From NCBI GenBank assembly GCA_014871385.1, contig CM026425.1:7541243-7605242 (forward strand): DNA of 64,000 bases, given 5' to 3'. Position 1 is the first letter of the stretch; each line of letters starts with the position of its first letter. This document shows positions 26,532 through 38,945 of the stretch, piece by piece. Under the pieces are notes generated by a model. That model had not been told where the DNA came from, made no database searches, and saw only the letters and a program-made list of their open reading frames with translations. The DNA is from Ceratodon purpureus. Taxonomy: Eukaryota > Streptophyta > Bryopsida > Pseudoditrichales > Ditrichaceae. The position numbers and the translations under genes are program-made.

Positions 26532-26741
26532 AATGAAAATTTTTGAGCTCTTTACTAAATAATCTTGTTGAAGATCTTATAGTTAGATTTAGAAAATAAT
26601 GAATTTTTAGTCATTCATGTTTTTTACATTGGAAATGGCAGTTTAAGAGCGTTTTTCACTGAAACATAGTCCAGGAACCATAGGGGTTAATAATAAAGGT
26701 GCATATCCTTGAATGGATGGAAATAGTTTAGGATACCTTAA

Positions 26742-27060
26742 GGTATGAACACCTTAAGGCAGGCGCCCCCTCAAAAGCGAACATGGAAGATTCTTACTAA
26801 AATGAAGATTTGATCACCCTATAATTACCCTTAATGTACATGATGCGTACATTTAGTAGGGTGTCCAATTATAGTTTAACCTATATTGGTCACTTCGAAA
26901 ATTTGTAAATATTATGTAACTTGTAAGTGCTTAAAAATATTGATAATATAGGGAAACTTCGTCTTTTCTTCTTTCTAATCACTGAAAAATAGTGAAGCAC
27001 TCATTCCACCACTCCAAGCATAGTAAATTCCTTAAATGGATGAAAATAGGTGTTTGTACC
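26742..27060 (+). mobile_element. Short TIR MITE, copy 1 of a pair
   Basis: The ends are GGTATGAACACC and GGTGTTTGTACC, an imperfect inverted pair. The 319 bp interior aligns with the reverse complement of 58271-58582, sharing GGCGCCCCC, GATTTGATCACCCTATAATTA and TTGGTCACTT-type stretches. The superfamily is not clear; TTA flanks both sides here, which would suit a Harbinger-type element, but the second copy does not confirm this. Confidence 0.65.
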
Positions 27061-28780
27061 TTAGTGTTGTGCGTCGGTTTCTCTTCATTTTTGTTACTTT
27101 CTTTTACTCTTGTGATTTCATTCCGAGGAAAACTCTAAACTAGTAGCAGAGATTTGGAATGATCACAGGGGTTTTATTTCCAAAAGAAGATAAGGCCTCC
27201 GAGGATTTTGCATGTGATGGCTCATGGCCCCGGCCAGTGGATGACAGTGATAGTGAAGTGATTTTTACACAGGTTGTGTGTACAATGGACGGGTACTGAA
27301 GGGCCAGTCTTGACAAGAGCCCCTTAATTTTGACGCCCCCTCCAACCACCTAAGGAAGTTAAGCGTAACATATTTGTACCCATTCCTAGCTTTATTGCTT
27401 TGTGACATATCCCACACTCGGTGTCTATTTGTGTTGTTCCACTGATCGTCCATCTTTTCTTGATTGATGCCTGCTGGTGTTCATTGTACACTCTTAATTC
27501 TACTTACTGTGGGCATGTCAAATTTCTTGCATCAGGCAATAGCCTTTCACCCAACAAAATACAATCTATCACTTGTCAAATAAATAAACAAATAAATCTG
27601 AACACCTTAACTTGTGGCAAAAAATCTTTCCAGTTAAAATCTGTAAACTCATGTAACAAAGTTACTAGGTGCCCAAACTTGGTGGAATTAAAAGTGTAGC
27701 ATATCCTAACCTACATTTTGCAGTCAAGTAAAGATTACATACCCTAACTTACATTTGATAGTTGTACTCTCATTGGGATGGTGCTCACTAACGTCCAGCC
27801 AAATGTTAGGACACATTCCCTAAAACAAGCCAGGTATACCGTAGGTTTATAGCCGGTCCGGCATAAAATAATCCTAAAATTAGGTGCCTAAAACTTTGGA
27901 AAATTATTGGCATTTTTTGCCGATTATTACATAAATTACAATTCAAATTTGCCGGAAAGTAAAATTTTTGGAATTTTCACTAGGTTCAACCCAAAATGGA
28001 AGGTGTTTGTGAGATTCAATGGGGAGAAGGTGCTCCTTTTGTAATCAAACCCACTTACATTAGTCCACAAAGAGTATGGGTTAAGACGGAGCAAGACTCT
28101 AGGGGAGGTTTTTGAAATGTGTTGTATACAAATTTTTGGATTCCAATTAAGCATAGAAGATGAAGTTTTATGGAATTGTGTCAAACTAACAAAAGTTGAG
28201 GAATCAAGCCTTCTTCCACTTCCAACAAACTTTGTGTTAAAATAAATTTTTATGCAAAAGATATGGACAAAACAACATTGTAAAGGTTTATGTATCAAAA
28301 TGTCTTCCTAACAGTTTTTTGAAGCTCATTTGTGCATAAAGGATAAACTTTAAAAAAAAATTGGTCTCAGAAAATCTTAGAAATCAAGTAATTTTTCACC
28401 TCCAACAAATTTTATGTCATTTGAAGACTTTATGCAAAAGCTATGCATGTTATAAAATTAAAGACTAACTAGGTGCTTCACCTCAAAGTTCACATATCCC
28501 ACATGGATTGTTGGATACAACTCCACTCCACTTGTATAAAGTACAGAGCATTCTCAGCACTCAAAACTCACATCACACATGTCAACCTATAGAAGAAACT
28601 TGGTCTTGACAACAAGACGGAATTTTAAATTTTAAGGAGAAAATTGCCGAAATGATCAATATATTATTTTTAGGTGTCGAACCTATTTTTTGAACTTTAA
28701 TTAATTATTCGGCTACCAAGTGCCTGACCGACTATGAACCTACAGTACTCATATCGATAGTATAAATCTTGGCTAATTCT
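27061..28780. other. Intergenic DNA with short duplications
   Basis: No gene is recognised. Two similar stretches near 28195-28265 and 28375-28445 share CTTCCAACAAACTTT/CCTCCAACAAATTTT and a TTTATGCAAAAG motif, which suggests an old local duplication. Open frames reach 120 codons at 27936-28298 (minus) but show no motif. Confidence 0.35.
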
Positions 28781-29874
28781 TCTAAGAGCATCCCAAATGC
28801 AAACTCCTCAAATTCACCCGCTAATAGGCCTTGGCGAGGTCTTTGCATGGTAGCGGGGTTTGTTGGGAAGTCTGCCCCCCAATGGACATCCTCTATGGGA
28901 TCTCCGATTCAAAATTTGGTGCTTGCGTGGCATTCTGTGGATCGGCCACATTGGCCGACTTTAATCCCTAAAGGACAATTGTCCTAGAATGGGCGTTTTT
29001 GAAACTTGGGCATGTACCTACAGTTGCAATTTTGATTGTGATTTTATGAAAATTTTATTGAAGATAGACCATAACAAGAGCTACGTGTGGATCTTTTTTT
29101 TTTTTTTCAATTCCGACATCGGGATCAAAAGTTATGAAGGTTTAAGTGTCAAACCCTGCTCGTTGGGCAGCTGCTGAAATTTTCTAAGCCACTGTGAATG
29201 CAGCAAATTCTGCCCAAAATTGCGAAAATCTGCGAAAATCTGCCCAAAGATGAAACTTTGAAATTCCACCAAAAATTGAGATTTTGATATTTTTCAAAAA
29301 TAAAAATAAAATTATTTATAGAGAAGGCAGTAGAGCATGTTCCCACCGTTCGGATTTTCAATCCAAGAATTTTTCATATGCTATTTTATTGTCAAAAAAC
29401 GGCCTTTGTATGTGAATTTCAGCATACCCCCTTGCGGAAAATGATTTATTTGGAAACCTTCCACAACTTTTTTGAATATGATATTTTTGGGACATGTACC
29501 TAACTCACTTAGGAACAATAATATGTAGAGACTCATTCCATATCTACTTTAAAAAATGGTTTTTTGGGCCTTCAAAACTCTGCTGTCCCCTTTTTTCACA
29601 GGGAAAAAAAACTTGTTTTTCTACTTTGAACCTTATGATCTTGCAATTGGTGAGGAACGAGTGTGTGAGATTTGGTGGAGTTAACATTGACTTGCTTTGG
29701 CATTTGGAAATTATCTCACAGTATATCAAGAAAATTTGATGTGAGCGGGCCATTTTTGGCATGGCCTGCTAGGTTGGCGGGATAGATAGAGTGCCATTGG
29801 AGGCATGTTTTGTTGAACAACGCTAATGCCCGTTGGCGGGTGTCATTAGTGTCTCCATTGGGGATGCTCTTAGA
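28781..29874. mobile_element. TIR MITE (TCTAAGAGCATCCC ends) split by a piggyBac-like MITE
   Basis: The outer element begins TCTAAGAGCATCCC at 28781 and ends with the mirror of TCTAAGAGCATCCCC at 29874. The inverted repeat is alignable for about 60 bp (both arms contain CACCCGC). A TA on each side would fit a mariner-type target, but this is not certain. The piggyBac-like copy at 28961 sits inside it and must be younger. Confidence 0.7.
28961..29684 (+). mobile_element. piggyBac-like MITE, right end missing
   Basis: It starts TTAATCCCTAAAGGACAA at 28961 and aligns in reverse with 38946-39813, including the repeated GGCAGATTTTCGCAGA-like motif. The similarity stops at about 29680, where roughly 130 bp of the usual right end are absent, although a TTAA happens to stand at 29681. 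A deletion after insertion is the simplest reading. Confidence 0.75.
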
Positions 29875-30090
29875 GTTGAGATGGAAGTGGTTTCTCTCTC
29901 AAACCTCATTTGTGATAGAATTATTTGTCTCTACAAACTAAATTACAACATTTATTGAATTCAAGAAAAATTAGAAGATTGACTTTCAAATATCAAAATT
30001 AAATGACGCATCTTTTTAAATGAAATTTATTATATTTTGAATTTTTAATAATGGTAATGATCTTGAAAGAGTTATAGGTGCATTGAAGTA

Positions 30091-30136
<46 letters not shown>

Positions 30137-30851
30137 GGAATAATTATTCCTTTAATTTTAGGATTTATTATGTTTCTATAAGAGTCTTGTATTTTATTAA
30201 AATAAATAAAGTTTTGCAATACAATAGAATTTGAAAATCTATTTTTATATATATTTAAAATATATAAGTATATGAAAAAAGTATTACAATGTTTTTAAAT
30301 TTTCAAACAATAAATGAGTAACCTCTCAAATAGTAGAGATGTCAAGTAAGTTTTGAAATGAAAAATCAAATGAGGTATCACTTATGTTGTAGGTAGAACT
30401 CACTTGGTTAGACATGTATAGAGTTAATTTTTAGGGTTTTTTTAAATAAATGTAAGAAATCAATACAACATCCACATTATTGGTAAAATCTTGGAATAAG
30501 ACTATAACTATATTTATTCTTTTACAAAATATATAAAAATACGTACATTATATTCAAAGAAAGCTCAGATGCAAATAGAAAATATGTAAATGTATGAAAT
30601 TTTTATGTGTAGAAGATTTAAAAAATGAAATAATGCATAAGCAACTAGTTCAAAACATATAAAAATTTCATGGTTCCAGATAGAAATGGTTTGTCACTAA
30701 GAGGTTGACTGAGTTTCTTTGGGTTTTTTTTTATTTTAACGTTTTTATGATAAAAAAATCCATAATTGTATTTTGTGGAAAGAAATATATAAAGATATGA
30801 AATGTACATTGCATTAAAAATATGCTTAAGAGGTTTATAAATGTTTAAATG
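29875..30851. other. AT-rich DNA with a TA microsatellite
   Basis: An uninterrupted TA run occupies about 30097-30135. The rest is AT-rich with no coding signal or recognised repeat. Confidence 0.5.
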
Positions 30852-30864
30852 AAAATACAAAGAA

Positions 30865-31520
30865 GAGAGAAACTTTGGTTTCCGGAGGAGACCAACGTGA
30901 ATTAAGTGTTTGTTCGATCCACCCTCAATCCAATGGCCACATGACAAAGGTACGGAAGTAAAGATCTACTCCCTCTTTTCGAGAGTAGACACTTTAATCA
31001 CAAGTAATCAATAACAAGTAACAAGAACAATAATGATTAGCTTTTTAAGATTCATTTAAATGTGACTTTGGACACCAAGCCAAGAGCCCATTGTTGGTTG
31101 GAGGTGAGCGCTTGTCTTATTTACCTGGTCCGGGTTCGGGCCTTGATGGACTCGTTTGAGCAGATGTGGGGGATGAAGTGGCTTGGTACTGTTGAGTGAG
31201 CATTCATAGGCAGGAAATGAGTTGTGCCAAGCAACAGCCTCCCGTGCGAGAAGTGACAAGAGACTTTACACATGTATGCTAACATTAAATAAAGTATCTC
31301 TAGCTACAAAAATTCTATTTCATTTTGTTTTAAAGTTATGACTATAGAGGATCCAATGTTTCGGATAATAGTTGGTGGTTTTCTATTCTTCTTTAATGGA
31401 GAAGGATAGACATGGGTATTGTATGGCAATAGTGTTTATGTTTTTAAAGATGTTTTTGATGGTAAGCATAGGTGTTCTGAAATTGTCTGCAAATAATTTC
31501 ATTGATGGGATGAAAATATT
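30865..31520 (-). mobile_element. 5'-truncated LINE (hairpin family) with exact TSD
   Basis: AAAATACAAAGAA stands on both sides (30852-30864 and 31521-31533), an exact 13 bp target-site duplication. The 3' hairpin (TTGGTTTCC with its partner, 30875-30895) and the downstream GAATTAAGTGTTTGTTCG stretch match the other copies. The part at 31370-31520 aligns with the coding end of the copy at 41538-42132 but is eroded. About 280 bp in the middle (31040-31320) has no counterpart in that copy and may be an insertion. Confidence 0.85.
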
Positions 31521-31533
31521 AAAATACAAAGAA

Positions 31534-34092
31534 CCCTTTAAATGGTGGTGAGGATTATATGTGTTATCATGGTTCATCATTAGGCTATGTTTTTGCAATT
31601 CATTTAAAATTCCATAATAATGTCAAATGTGATGGAAAAACAAACCTATGATGTAGTTTAAAAATCAATAGAAATAATATAGTTTGAAGATGATTATATT
31701 AAACACATAAGTAGATTTAAAAAGCTTGATAATGCTTAAGAAGCTTAGAGCACTCACTAGAAACAAAGGAAAATTAAAATGAGAACGTAGTATATTTTTC
31801 AAAAATCTATACAATCAATTCTAAAGTTCCATTTATATTTCTAAGTTTAAAAATTTTAAAGTATATATATATAAATGGCAACAATCCAACATTTTACTTA
31901 AAAACAACTTAATAATGATAACTGCAAATAACATGGGATTTGGTATGGAGCTTGAAAGAACAAGGAGCATTTTACGTGATGATTTAAAATTGATTTGTGG
32001 CTAGGACAAGAGTGAATCCTTGTATTTGATTGATCCAATCTACAAAATCAACCCTACGGTTTTTAAATGATGGAATCAAGGCCATTATTCAAAATTTATA
32101 TTCTAATGATACAAAATTATATTTTAATTTACTAGTGACAAAATGTTTCAAGGCTCAAGAAAAGTGAACTCGCTTAGACTAAGATGGAAATCATAATTGC
32201 TTTTCTTAGGCCACGTAAGGCCCTATCAAAGAGGGTTCTCTTCCTTCTTGACCAAAGCAAATATTCTCTCAAAATGGGCTTGAGATCTTGTTGGCCTTCG
32301 CCCATCATGTAAAGTGTTCATAAGGTACACTTTATGTGAGGGATAAAGGCCAACTTGAACTTTGACATGCTTGAATACTTGCAATTGATTGATTGAATCC
32401 ACAATATCATCCCAAAGGCCTTTGTATGATGGGGTCAAGGCCACTTCTTGAATTTCATATTCTAATGGGCTAAAACTATACTTTAACGCACAAAAGACAA
32501 GCTTTCACACATCCCAAGGGCAATGAATGAATTGGGTTAAATAAAAATGGAAACCCAAATTCGCTGGCCTTCCGTGGTGTCCAGGTTTTCTAATTCCTTC
32601 AGGGCCTGAGGATACATATCACACGAATCCGCTCCAGATTTGAAGGCCTCCACCCCTTACGGAAAGCGGTCCTATGCTTCCAAGTTTCTGTTTGGTGATG
32701 AGCCTGGGCCCTGGTAAGTGAAGTTCGCGGATCTGCAATTGAACAAGTGCAATGCATGACGTTGGAACCCTCGGTTGCATGCCCTCCTGTCTGCCCATTT
32801 CAAGCACTCTACCTGATTCATGAATGCAGCGCAGAGCATGTACAACAAGGCAAGCAACAGGTAGTTTCAATGATGGTCCGGCAATCAATGCATCAAATAG
32901 AGTGAGCGTATTTGACAGGCAGAATTTGTTGACACTTTTTTTTGTTGTGAATCAGGGCGTGGCGGGCATTTGCATTTACCCTGCTCCAGCTTTGCTCTTG
33001 AAAGTCGAGTCCTGAAGTCATGCTTGCCATGATCAATTTTTTTATATTATTTTCACACTTTCACCTCCAAGATCACGTCAGAAACTCGTCATGAAACTTG
33101 GCTCTGAACCTCTGAACGTCTGAAAGATAATATTTTATCTATTTTTTATAATGCATACTATTGTACTACACTGGCATTGTCCAGTAAGAATTTGTTTGAG
33201 GCATGTACAATGTGTGTTAGAAATGTAATTTAAATATTTTATGAAAATTTTAATATTCTTTTGAATTAATAAAAATTTCGTATTTTACAAATTAGATTTA
33301 TTCTTGGATGAATTAATGCTTTAAAAAATAAAAAATAATTATGCTGGTATATTTAGGATTTTATTGTGAAGAGGTAATCTATTGGTAGTCACTTAAATGT
33401 TTTCCAATTTTTGAGGATATATCAATGTTAATCACTTCTTTTATTAACAATAAGATTAGAAAAGTAGTGGAAATTACATGTGTATTAAAAGTGATGTCAA
33501 ATAAAAATTTACTTATAGGGACTACAAAAGAAAAATAAATGTTCATTGACCGTTGTTCAAGCTAAATGTTGTTTTGGTTTTGATTGGGAATAAAAAGTGG
33601 AAAAAATAGAAAGTGATATTGAAAGTGATATAGAAACAAGATATTAGATAATCCCTAAAGCTCTTTGAAATCATATGAAAAATGGTGAAATCTTATTAAA
33701 AATGGTGATTTTTTTTTGAAGTTTGAAAACTATCAATGAATAGTTAAATCTTTGCTTCTCAAGAAGGTGGATGTCTATTTGAAATTAGAAAATTTAGTGT
33801 CATCTATCCATGTTTTAAAATTTGAATAAATAAATATTCTTTTTGTCAAATTGAACAAACTTAAATTGAAATCATTTGATTTTTTTGTACGATAATGTTA
33901 TAAGATTTCATTGTAAAATAGTATTCTAAGACTATGAATGCCATAGAACCTTCATAAAAACATAATTTCAATGTTTTTTAGATTTATCTAGAATGGTGTC
34001 GTAATTCCAAATCTATGTATTTATTGGTTGAAACCTCAAATATAAAGAAAACACAATCTGAAGTGTTTTTACAACTGTTAAATTTATAGTAA
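31534..34092. other. AT-rich DNA with a tandem duplication and a GC-normal island
   Basis: Segments near 32015-32180 and 32388-32550 are alike in the same order (AATCAAGGCCATTATTC/GGTCAAGGCCACTTCTT, then ATATTCTAATG), so a unit of about 370 bp is duplicated. On the minus strand both copies encode similar residues (ALxPSxK followed by WINQ/SINQ), a hint of an old coding remnant. An island with balanced composition at about 32560-33120 has no recognised gene. Confidence 0.4.
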
Positions 34093-34394
34093 GTGGCTCA
34101 GAAACCGCTCAAGTTTTAGATTGGCAGGCTTGGTGGGGAGTGTCGATTAAGGGAATCAATTTTTAGAACATGTGCAAAGTATTTATAAAACTAGACCAAT
34201 TGGAATAATTGATTTTGGATTAGTATTGAATTAGTTATGAATTTTGGAAGGAGAACTTGTAGGTGGCTCAAAAACCGCTCGGCCTAAATGTATACCCTGA
34301 CTACATAGAAATTTGAATTTGGAGGCTTTAATGTAGTTCCTGCTTGGATAGGTGTAGACTGCGGTTTCTGGTGCTGCGCGGGTTTTGAGCCACC
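34093..34394. mobile_element. Putative MITE with GTGGCTCA-type inverted ends
   Basis: GTGGCTCAGAAACCGCTC at 34093 is mirrored by GCGGGTTTTGAGCCACC at 34378-34394. A third copy in direct orientation (GTGGCTCAAAAACCGCTC) lies inside at 34263. The element is about 300 bp, has no coding capacity and its target duplication is not evident. Confidence 0.5.
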
Positions 34395-35229
34395 CAATCT
34401 AAACCATTTGAAAAATTTTCAATGTGTTATCTTTATTTTATATCAAAAATAAATATTCTATTCGTAGAGCGAGACTTTTATAGTTTTTTTCTAAATTTAG
34501 ATTTTTCATCAAACTGAAATTGAATATTTTCACCATTTTCCACCTTTTATTTATTTTCATTTTTGTCATGAGGGCTTACAATTTGCAGTGGAGTATTCAC
34601 CTAATGCCAATATTTAAACGATTGCACTCTTCAAAAATGCACCAAAATTTTCAATTTTTGTAATTCAAGAAAAAGATGAAAATTATTTTTTTAATTATTT
34701 AATTTTCAAGCGCAAGTTCTTGACGTAGATCATTAGGGAATTATATTATATGTATTCTTTGAATTCTTGATTGTAAAGAATTTGCAATATCATAATTTTG
34801 AAAAGATTTTTAATATTTAATTTATTTTGTTTTTGTTTTTTGTAATGGTGTTTTTAAGGACATCACAAAACAAGACCAGTACACTTTGAGCTCTTGTAAA
34901 ATTTGATATTTAATATTTTCTAATTATTATACTAAAGAACCAGACATTGAATTCAGTTGGAGTGAAGTTTTTTTTTAAAAAAAATCTTTTCATCTTCGAT
35001 TTCAAAGATCATCATTTTAAGTGCTTGTATATCAACTCCTTGCTGTAGAAGAGTAGTGAACATAGTTGCCCAAAACAACTACATTCAAAATAGATCTCAA
35101 AAATCACATTCAAATTTGACACCATATAAATCTATCAAAAGTTTGAGATTTTTTTTCAGAGAATTATCATAATTTAGTAGATAAAATAACCTTGAAGCAT
35201 ATCAAATAATATGTTGAAGTTTTTTAAGG
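34395..35229. other. AT-rich intergenic DNA
   Basis: I see no gene and no repeat that pairs with another part of the window. Confidence 0.5.
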
Positions 35230-35961
35230 TTAACCCCTAAAGTAGAAAGGTTTCAAAACAACTTAAAACCCTCAAAATTAGACTCTTTTAATACGAGGTG
35301 TAAGTCTTTAAGTTTTGATGTATTTTGAAGGGAAGTAACCGTAGGATCTAGTACTTGGATTTCAAGTGTTCCATGAACCAAAAAAACCAATTTCAAAAGC
35401 AAATTTGATGTGAGGCTCTTCAAATTCTTGTACCCATGTGGCTTAGGATTATGTCCTTGCACTTTTTCCCCTCATACGACCTATAAAACCTGTAGAAATG
35501 TTTGTCTTTCACATGGAGCTATTCTGGAATTCAAATACAAATGCCGGTCTATGATAGTAGAAAAGGCATGTGAAGAAATTTTGGATTGGAAATCCAAGCG
35601 GTGAGATCATGCCTTAAAATATCATCTACATGCTCCAAAAAAAAAACTTGAAAAAAGTAAAAATCTCAATTTTTGGTGAATTTTTGAAGTTTCCCCAATC
35701 TAATTAATTTTGGGCAGATTTTGAGCATACACCGCAGTTTTGGGCAGATTTCAGAATGTTCTAATAGTGTTTTCAAACTTCGACTACGGATATCTCCTAA
35801 TGTACGAGGAATTTTGAAGCATGAATGGTCTTGTTAGAAAATATGAAAATTTCCCATGTTGTGCCAAAGTTAGAGCCACATCCGGTAAAATTTGACTCAT
35901 AGGGAGTCTGACTGGACCCCAAAGCATACCATTTTTGTTGAGTTGATGCTTTAGGGGTTAA
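35230..35961 (+). mobile_element. piggyBac-like MITE
   Basis: The ends are TTAACCCCTAAAGTAG and GATGCTTTAGGGGTTAA. A variant of the shared block (TAACCGTAGGATCT) lies about 108 bp inside. Near 35660-35750 it carries CTCAATTTTTGGTGAATTT and GGGCAGATTT repeats like those at 39480-39560, which places it with the 38946 copy. Confidence 0.82.
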
Positions 35962-37554
35962 AATCTCTATTTAGAACTTTGACAATAAAGTTATCTTTTA
36001 AGTCTCATTGTGTTTTTAAAAGATACCACAATTTTTGTTTTATTGTAATATTATCTTTTATTCCAAATTAGTTAGAAGGCATAGAAAAGCTTTGGGGGTC
36101 TTTTTATATTTGGTATGTAAAAACTTGGTGACTTCTAAATTCAAGAAAAATAAGTTTTGGCCATCATTCCATCTTTAAAAACTAATTTTCCTTTAATATT
36201 AAACACCACAAAGCTTTTACACACCAAATTTGGAGAGATTACTAAGCTCTTCCATATCTATTAATTGTTTTAACTTAGGAAAAAAATCATGTTTAATCAA
36301 AACCTATAATATCTAAGTCAAATACCGGAGGCCTATACAAAATAACTCTACCATCCCCAAAATTGACCTTCATCACATTCCCCTCACAGTATGTATTGTG
36401 GGCCATGTCATTTTTCCATGCATGCTACAAACTATTGTTCGGAGGAATCAAGTGGCCGTCTTCCAAACCCCAACCAAACAAATCGTCTTGCTCTTGTCCA
36501 ATCACACATTGCGCCACCCCTCCTAAAATCAATCCTTGGCCGGTGCTGTCTGAACCGGCCCTAAAATATCACTCTCTTCCGGAGACCTTCTTCTCGCTTT
36601 CCCCTTTTCCTTTCTCTTATTTATTGGCAAGGTTCTCTTCTTTTGATGATGCTGTGGAGCCTTGCGCGGGGAATGGTGACAGTGGGTATCAGCTTTAACC
36701 ATGGAGTACTGTGCAAGCACCAAGGCCATGGCTATGTAAGTTAAGTTAGTCGGGCCCCATTATAACAGCGAGAGGTATCCAAAAAGATCTGACTCATGTA
36801 GCCCTCTTTCAAAGCCTCGTGGGTTGTACAACCAACAAAGATTTCAATCTTTCTTTTCTCCTGTCAGCCAAGATTTCATGTGCCTGAAACTAGCCGCTGT
36901 AACTTATTCTCCCCAATATCATAATCCTGAATAATCCATGGTAACATGCCACCCTGCCCAGTGAACACATCAAAAGTCCGCAGTACCGTGAAAATCAGCC
37001 AGTAATTTGCAGAAAAATGTTGCAGTGAACATTGGACTGTAATTCTCAGTACTGGGCATTGTGAACTTTAGCCAGTAATTCGCAGTACTAGCCTGTACTA
37101 GACTTTGGGATCTAATTAACCCCTTCTGTCAAACGTAGCCCCTTGTAAGAGGTTCACCTTGGGTGAAATTTGTGAAGGATTGAAATTTGATTTTAAATTT
37201 AGAGAGATGAAAATAGGGGATGGAATGGATTCAAAAGGGAAGAAGAAGAGAAATGGAAACCGATGTGAATTAAGTGTTTATAGTATATGTTTCCAAAAAG
37301 GAATGATTCAAAAGGAGTTAATTAGGCAGTGGAGTTGGGGCGTTGAGCTAAATTATTGTAGTTCATGTAAGTATCGGAAATCTTACATACATGTTATTAC
37401 ACTTGTCATACTATTTGCAATACTATGAAGTTATTGATGCATTGGAAGATGATAGGGACTCTCATTTTAATATCAAAAATGAATACATTAAACCTCTTAA
37501 TCCATAAAAGGCCAAAGAGGCTAAAGTGAGCAGCTTAGAGCAAGTTAAAATATT
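35962..37554. other. Intergenic DNA with a GC-normal island
   Basis: 36200-36340 resembles 23690-23830 in the same orientation. The island at about 36390-37130 has balanced composition, a CT-rich stretch (36580-36650) and, at 36701, an ATG with a GTAAGT 32 bp further on. This might be the start of a gene or a captured fragment, but no downstream exon was found. Confidence 0.3.
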
Positions 37555-38490
37555 TTAACCCCTAAAGGTTCAAGCCGTTTTTGGACCTCCAAAACCAAAA
37601 ATTGTGATTTTTGACAACCTGGTAGAAGTTGAAGTATGATTCTTAATTTTTATTTTTTTGATACATCCAACCGTAAGATCTTAAACCTAACTACTCGCAC
37701 TAATACCATGTAAAATTTCAACGGTTGGATCTTTACAATTTGTGAGATTATAACGTTCAAAGTTTACTGTTTTTTTTTTTTGGGCTTTACGCGAAAGGCA
37801 TACTCTAAATGGTGCCAAGGGAGACTTGATTGTTGTTACCTCAAACATTTTGCTCATATTTTTTTCCACGTAGGTAACTAGGTTGAACACCTCCATGCAA
37901 AATTTTAGAGTCTCACTACACTTTTTTGGCCTTCATGCAAATTATTTTCCACAAGAAGGTACAAAAACCACAATATGGTAAAACTTAAATGACGTGAAAT
38001 GCTTTTGGTTTTTTAAAAAGTGACAGTTAAAAGTTACGTCCATGAGTTTATGAATTTTTCAGAAAAAAAAAAATATAAAAAATTCCTAAATCTCAAATTT
38101 TGACAAATTTTGAAAGAAAAAATTGTAAAATTACCAAAAACTGTGAAGGTTGTTTCTGTGATTTTTGGAGGTTGCCTTTGTAAAATTGGTACGCTTTTTG
38201 ACTTAGGCCACTTTGGATTAATGAGTAGTGAATTGGTTATGAAGACATTTCGTAAAAAATATTCTTAAAAAATCTAATTTTAAACTGCCCGTTTCGGACT
38301 TGAAACCTAAAATTTCTACATGAAGGTTCTAAAAGTGAAATTTGGCTTCGAAAATTTTACCACATACACTTTGCCGTATAAGGAGCATCCAGTAAAATTT
38401 TTAGGCAAAAATATTACTTTTAACCCCTTCATCTAGGCTGCCCGAAACAGCCGAGAGCCTTTTTGGATTTCTAGAACCTTTAAGGGTTAA
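37555..38490 (+). mobile_element. piggyBac-like MITE
   Basis: The left end is TTAACCCCTAAAGGTTC and the right end is GAACCTTTAAGGGTTAA. It aligns along its length with 25592-26531: CCAACCGTAAGATCTT at about 37667 and AACGTTCAAAGTTT near 37752, then CTGCCCGTTTCGGACTTG. It encodes nothing. Confidence 0.9.
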
Positions 38491-38945
38491 TATTTATTTT
38501 TGAATTTCATTGTCTCGTAGAGTCTTCGATTTAAAAAAATTATATATTTAGAAAAAAATGTACCTTTATATGCAAATTCATGGCCTAAAAACTCCATAGA
38601 ATGGACTTTAGTATTGCCTCAAGCAGCTCGCAATCCAATGAAGTGCAAGTAAGCCATCTCAATTTTTTTGAAGGTGTTGCCTAAAGAAATTGTTTGATTC
38701 AAGGCTACCCCATCCCGGGCTTGAGGATGGAAAATCTCAACAATGGCTTTCTAGAGAAAAAAAACATTGGATAAAATTGCCCCGTTTTTTACAGAAATAA
38801 TGCAAAAATGATGTATAATGTTTTCTATTAAAAATTAGGATGAATTCAAAAAACGTACCACTACTACTCTTATTTATATTGTTAATTGCTACTTCCCGAA
38901 ATTAAAAATAAATAAAATGCTTCGGTGTCAATGGTTTCTTTAATT

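Larger units (their letters stand above)
23902..26690. mobile_element. Outer piggyBac-like MITE holding two nested copies
   Basis: The left end is TTAACCCCTCAAGGACAG and the right end is CCATAGGGGTTAA. The first 70 bp resemble the copy at 28961 (GGGCATGTAC). It is interrupted by one element at 23972-24907 and a second at 25592-26531, each with its own TTAA ends. Without them the outer copy is about 900 bp, the usual size. An inverted form of the shared GTAAGATCTT block lies near 26566. Confidence 0.7.

Noticed and set aside
28501-28600. TATAAAGTAC with following ACTCAAAACTCACATCACAC, resembling a promoter or an element end
   Set aside because: A TATA-like match in AT-rich DNA with no gene after it and no paired repeat in the window.
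36701-36735. ATG followed by a GTAAGT donor, possible first exon
   Set aside because: No downstream exon or domain was found, and an ATG with a nearby GTAAGT is expected by chance.
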